Shown: one piece after another, positions 60,693 through 64,000 of the stretch
How positions within the stretch are numbered: the stretch's first letter is position 1
How the letters are laid out: each line of letters starts with the position of its first letter
From: Sinobacterium norvegicum
GTDB taxonomy: Bacteria > Pseudomonadota > Gammaproteobacteria > Pseudomonadales > Sinobacteriaceae
Length of the DNA stretch: 64,000 nucleotides
Direction of reading: 5' to 3'
NCBI RefSeq assembly: GCF_923077115.1
Contig: NZ_CAKLPX010000001.1
Location: forward strand, 1,893,565 to 1,957,564
Position numbers and translations under genes: made by a program
The notes under the pieces: generated by a model
The model's input: the letters and a program-made list of their open reading frames with translations, nothing else
Databases searched by the model: none
What the model was told of the DNA's origin: nothing

Positions 60693-61775
60693 ATCTCTTC
60701 CTCCTCCGTAACCGACACCGACACCGGCGAATTAAGCCAGCTCGCCAGCGACATCAAGCGCTGGGGAGAGGAGGCCGGCTTTGCCCATGTGGCGATTACC
60801 GATATCGGTCTGCAGCAGCATGAGCAACACCTGCAGGCTTGGCTGGCACGGGGGGATCATGGTTCGATGGGGTATATGGCTCGCCATGGTAATATGCGCT
60901 CCCGCCCCGACGAGTTGCAACCCGGCACGCTGCGCGTCATTAGTTGCCGCCTGGATTACCTCCCCGCCGACGTGGAGACAGTCAAGACCCTGCAGCAGCG
61001 TGACACCGCCTACATCTCTCGCTACGCCCTAGGTCGTGATTATCATAAACTAATCCGCAAACGCCTAGCGGCACTGGCCAAAAAAATTGAGGCGGCCGGC
61101 GGAGGTGAGCACCGCGCCTTCGTCGATAGCGCGCCAGTACTCGAACGCGCTCTCGCCGAGCAGGCCGGTCTCGGCTGGATCGGCAAAAACACCATGCTGA
61201 TCAACAGTAAGGCCGGGTCGCTGTTTTTCCTTGGCGAGATTTATACCAGCCTGCCCCTGCCCGTCGACCAGCCGCAGCAAACCAGCCACTGCGGCAGCTG
61301 CACCAGCTGCCTTGATAAGTGCCCGACGGATGCCTTCCGCGCCCCCTACCAGCTCGATGCTCGAAAATGTATCTCATACCTAACCATCGAGAACAGCGGT
61401 GCTATTCCCGTTGAATTGCGAGCCAAGATTGGCAACCGTGTTTACGGCTGTGATGACTGCCAACTGGTCTGCCCATGGACCAAGTTCACCCAATACACCA
61501 AGGAGCAGGATTTCCACCCCCGCCAGCAACTCGACAAGGCCAAGCTATGCACCTTATTCAGCTGGTCGGAAACAGAGTTTTTGAGCAATACCGAAGGCTC
61601 GCCAATACGTCGCATTGGTTACCACGCGTGGCTACGCAATATTGCTGTAGGCCTCGGTAACGCCCCTAGCAGCATCGAGGTTATCGAAGCGCTGAAGAGC
61701 CGACTCACCGTCGATAACGCAATGGTCAAAGAGCATATCGAATGGGCGCTGGCGCAGCATGCTGAAAAGCTTTAG
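60693..61775 (+). CDS. queG: Epoxyqueuosine reductase
   Basis: Cobalamin-dependent Fe-S enzyme for the last step of queuosine synthesis in tRNA. Two [4Fe-4S] motifs are present: CGSCTSCLDKCPTDAF and YGCDDCQLVCPW; GWIGKNTMLI is the conserved core block. The only in-frame standard start is GTG 60789. It would cut off a conserved N-terminal stretch (LSQLASDIKRWGEEAGFAHVAITD) that is plainly encoded upstream. No ATG, GTG or TTG occurs before it after the in-frame stop at 60660. An ATC at 60693 has AGG seven bases upstream and is the best candidate, giving 360 residues. Confidence 0.9.
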   Translation: MSSSSVTDTDTGELSQLASDIKRWGEEAGFAHVAITDIGLQQHEQHLQAWLARGDHGSMGYMARHGNMRSRPDELQPGTLRVISCRLDYLPADVETVKTLQQRDTAYISRYALGRDYHKLIRKRLAALAKKIEAAGGGEHRAFVDSAPVLERALAEQAGLGWIGKNTMLINSKAGSLFFLGEIYTSLPLPVDQPQQTSHCGSCTSCLDKCPTDAFRAPYQLDARKCISYLTIENSGAIPVELRAKIGNRVYGCDDCQLVCPWTKFTQYTKEQDFHPRQQLDKAKLCTLFSWSETEFLSNTEGSPIRRIGYHAWLRNIAVGLGNAPSSIEVIEALKSRLTVDNAMVKEHIEWALAQHAEKL

Positions 61776-61783
61776 CGTCAGAG

Positions 61784-62326
61784 CTAAAGCTTGAAGAAGG
61801 TGTCACGATAATGACGCAACTCTTCAATTGACTCGCGAATATCATCGAGGGCCAAATGGGCGCCACTTTTACTGACCCCATCCAGCACCTCTGGACGCCA
61901 GCGCCTGGCCAGCTCTTTAACCGAGCTGACATCAATACTGCGATAATGAAAATACTCGTGCAATGCGGGCATATAACGCACCAGAAAACGACGATCTTGA
62001 CCGATACTATTACCGCACAACGGCGACACACCCGCATCGACATGCTCTTTCAAAAAGGCGATGGTGGCGGTTTCAGCGTCGGCAACCGAGGTTGTCGATT
62101 GCTTAACTCGGTCGGTCAGGCCCGATTGGCCATGGTGGGTGGTACACCACTCATCCATACCATCAAGTAAACTATCAGGTTGATGAATAGCAAAAACAGG
62201 GCCCTCTGCGATAGTCTTTAAATTGGAGTCGGTAACAATGGTGGCTATCTCGATAATCACATCAGTTTCAGGCTCCAGCCCGGTCATTTCAAGATCTATC
62301 CAGACAAGATTTTGTGCTCGACTCAT
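61784..62326 (-). CDS. orn: Oligoribonuclease
   Basis: A 180-residue DEDDh exonuclease that degrades 2-5-mer RNAs and pGp[43 protein letters not shown] and [22 protein letters not shown] carry the acidic residues and the catalytic histidine. The ATG at 62326 (MSRAQNLVW) gives the family length. It is convergent with queG (8 bp between stops). Confidence 0.97.
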   Translation of the reverse strand: MSRAQNLVWIDLEMTGLEPETDVIIEIATIVTDSNLKTIAEGPVFAIHQPDSLLDGMDEWCTTHHGQSGLTDRVKQSTTSVADAETATIAFLKEHVDAGVSPLCGNSIGQDRRFLVRYMPALHEYFHYRSIDVSSVKELARRWRPEVLDGVSKSGAHLALDDIRESIEELRHYRDTFFKL

Positions 62327-62512
62327 TGCAACAGCCCTCATTGGCTTGATTAATTGGCCCTGATTATAGGCTGACAGTCCCGACCAAACAATTGGCACAA
62401 GCACGAGCAAGACAAACTTCTGGGTCTATTGCGCAATTTGCGCGGTAAACTAGTGGCAAATTGCCCCGCCTGCCATAATAATAGCGGTCTTAACATCAAC
62501 TAAAGCGAATTC

Positions 62513-63535
62513 ATGGCAAAGCGCAAACTAAACCGCCGACAAAAATGGCGTATCGAAAAAGTGCAAGATGAACGCAATAAACGAGCCGATAGACGCGCCG
62601 AAGTTGCCGAAGAAAAAATCGACGAGGGTCAGTTAGGGCCCGAACAAACCGGGCTGATCACCGCCCATTTTGGCACCCAGGTTGAGATCGAAATCCTGGT
62701 CGGCGAGCAGCAAGGGGAGCGCCGTCGCGCTCATCTTCGCGCCAACCTTCCAGCCCTTGTTACCGGTGACAGAGTGACCTGGCGCCCCGGCAATCCGACG
62801 GGTGTCGTTGTCGCCTGTCACGACCGTCGCAGTGAACTATGCCGCCCGAACAACCGCGGCGAACTGCGCCCTGTGGCCGCCAATGTTGATTACATCGTCA
62901 TCGTCGTTGCCCCCTACCCAACACCCTATGCCAATTTAATTGACCGCTACTTGGTGGCCGCCGAACACTCGGGGATTACGCCGATATTAGCGCTCAACAA
63001 GATCGATTTAATCGATGACAACAATCGCCAACAGCTCGATGAGTTAGTCACGCTGTATCCTACCATCGGCTATCAACTGGTTTATACCAGCGCAAAATCT
63101 GAAGATGGCCTCGATGAACTGAAGGCCAAGCTTGCCGGCAGCACCTGTGTTTTTGTCGGCCAATCCGGCGTTGGTAAATCATCGCTGATTAACGCCTTGT
63201 TACCGGGAATGAATATACCTGTGGGGGGCCTGTCTGAAACAACTCAGAAAGGAAAGCACACCACCACCACGGCCAAGTTGTTTCACTTCCCCAGCGGCGG
63301 CGACTTAATTGACTCCCCTGGGATACGTGAGTTTGGCCTCTGGCATATGAGTGAAGATGATATCGCCGAAGGCTTTAGTGACATTCGGCCATTTATTGGC
63401 CGCTGCCGTTTTCGCGACTGCAAACATCAGAGTGAGCCTAATTGCGCTTTATTGACTGCGTTAGAATCCGGTGAAATTACCCAGCGACGGATGGACAGCT
63501 TCCGCCACCTAGTGTCTTCACTAGACATGCTATAA
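62513..63535 (+). CDS. rsgA: Ribosome small-subunit GTPase RsgA
   Basis: A 340-residue circularly permuted GTPase for late 30S assembly. The order is OB fold ([26 protein letters not shown]), G4 [11 protein letters not shown]1 [21 protein letters not shown]3 DSPGIREFG and a C-terminal zinc knuckle ([16 protein letters not shown]). It is the usual neighbour of orn. Confidence 0.97.
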   Translation: MAKRKLNRRQKWRIEKVQDERNKRADRRAEVAEEKIDEGQLGPEQTGLITAHFGTQVEIEILVGEQQGERRRAHLRANLPALVTGDRVTWRPGNPTGVVVACHDRRSELCRPNNRGELRPVAANVDYIVIVVAPYPTPYANLIDRYLVAAEHSGITPILALNKIDLIDDNNRQQLDELVTLYPTIGYQLVYTSAKSEDGLDELKAKLAGSTCVFVGQSGVGKSSLINALLPGMNIPVGGLSETTQKGKHTTTTAKLFHFPSGGDLIDSPGIREFGLWHMSEDDIAEGFSDIRPFIGRCRFRDCKHQSEPNCALLTALESGEITQRRMDSFRHLVSSLDML

Positions 63536-63546
63536 AGGACAACAAC

Positions 63547-64000
63547 ATGACCGTTACCTCATTGGGGCTATTGATTCAGCCCCGCGACCTCGAGCAGGCA
63601 ATCAATAACCACGATGACCTATTGATCATCGATGTATCGAGTGATGACAACTACCGCAAACACCATATTGCGGGGTCGCAGCATATCACCCCATCTTCAC
63701 TGCTCTGTGGCATCAAACCCGCGGCGGGAAAAATACCGGACCGAGATGATCTGACTACGCTAATGCGGAGTATCGGCCTGAACAAACAGCAGCATATTGT
63801 TGTGCTCGATGACGAGGGCGGCGGCTGGGCGGGACGGTTGATTTGGACGCTCGATGTGCTCGGTTATCGCAATTACAGTTATCTCGATGGCGGCTTAGTC
63901 AGCTGGCTTAACGAGGGTCACCCTGTTACCACCGACCTGCCCGCCCCCATCAGTAGTGATTTTAGTATCGATGTCTATGACGAGTCTGTCATTGCTGAGG
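63547..64000 (+). CDS. Rhodanese-domain sulfurtransferase (5' part)
   Basis: The first 151 residues run off the window. It starts MTVTSLGLLIQPRDLEQAI at 63547, with AAGGAC upstream. A rhodanese fold is shown by LLIIDVSSDDNYRKHHIAGSQHI and GLNKQQHIVVLDDEGGGWAGRLIWTLDVLGYRNYSYLDGGLVSWL (in part). The first domain has Asp where a catalytic Cys might lie (LDDEGG), so this looks like the inactive N-terminal half of a two-domain thiosulfate sulfurtransferase. Its position after rsgA agrees with the pseudomonad gene order orn-rsgA...rhdA-psd. Confidence 0.85.
   Translation, partial: MTVTSLGLLIQPRDLEQAINNHDDLLIIDVSSDDNYRKHHIAGSQHITPSSLLCGIKPAAGKIPDRDDLTTLMRSIGLNKQQHIVVLDDEGGGWAGRLIWTLDVLGYRNYSYLDGGLVSWLNEGHPVTTDLPAPISSDFSIDVYDESVIAE

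Overview
The window looks like chromosomal backbone of a marine-type gammaproteobacterium. The gene families and neighbourhoods resemble the Pseudomonadales/Cellvibrionales side of the class: miaB-ybeZ-ybeY-ybeX-lnt...leuS-lptE-holA, ruvCAB-ybgC-tolQRAB, tsaE-amiB-mutL-miaA-hfq-hflXKC-DUF2065-hisZ-purA and orn/rsgA/rhodanese. I see no integrase, transposase, phage gene, CRISPR array or rRNA. The taxonomic placement is inference from gene order and protein resemblance only.

Layout. 0-9.6 kb: the 5' part of topB (minus strand), a TPR-sulfotransferase, a Sel1 lipoprotein, an arginine-type ABC transporter operon (artP-I-Q-M), a MATE exporter and a spermidine-synthase-like protein. 9.9-15.8 kb (plus): ackA-pta, an outer-membrane barrel protein, then a YeaD-type epimerase translationally coupled to arfB, and a HopJ-family gene. 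16-25.7 kb (minus): a TonB-dependent receptor, a truncated haemoglobin, tolB-A-R-Q, ybgC, ruvB-A-C and a DUF1820 gene. 25.8-36.8 kb (plus): miaB, phoH, ybeY, corC, lnt, leuS, lptE, holA, a small lipoprotein and a globin-like gene. 36.8-48.4 kb (minus): a serine hydrolase, hpt, a complete urease operon (ureDABCEFG), an SRPBCC protein, nadA, two identical tRNA-Lys genes, cpoB, pal and a TetR regulator. 48.6-60.5 kb (minus): purA, hisZ, DUF2065, hflC, hflK, hflX, hfq, miaA, mutL, amiB, tsaE. 60.7-64 kb: queG (+), orn (-), rsgA (+) and the start of a rhodanese gene (+).

How the genes work together. Many functions concern the cell envelope: Tol-Pal, Lnt, LptE, AmiB and the outer-membrane proteins. 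Others cover DNA repair and topology (RuvABC, MutL, TopB), tRNA modification (MiaA, MiaB, TsaE, QueG), translation and ribosome maintenance (LeuS, ArfB, YbeY, RsgA, HflX, Hfq), acetate overflow (AckA-Pta) and nitrogen acquisition (urease, Art transporter).

No new defence or mobile system is visible. The observations most worth checking are: the Tol-Pal locus is split, with pal-cpoB about 25 kb from tolQRAB and a truncated haemoglobin in the usual pal position; strong LexA-type boxes precede ruvC and, less expectedly, topB; a LacI-type operator pair precedes the TonB-dependent receptor; an orphan strong terminator suggests a small RNA or long 3' UTR; queG has no canonical start codon before its conserved N-terminus; and TolA and Pal carry unusual low-complexity linkers.
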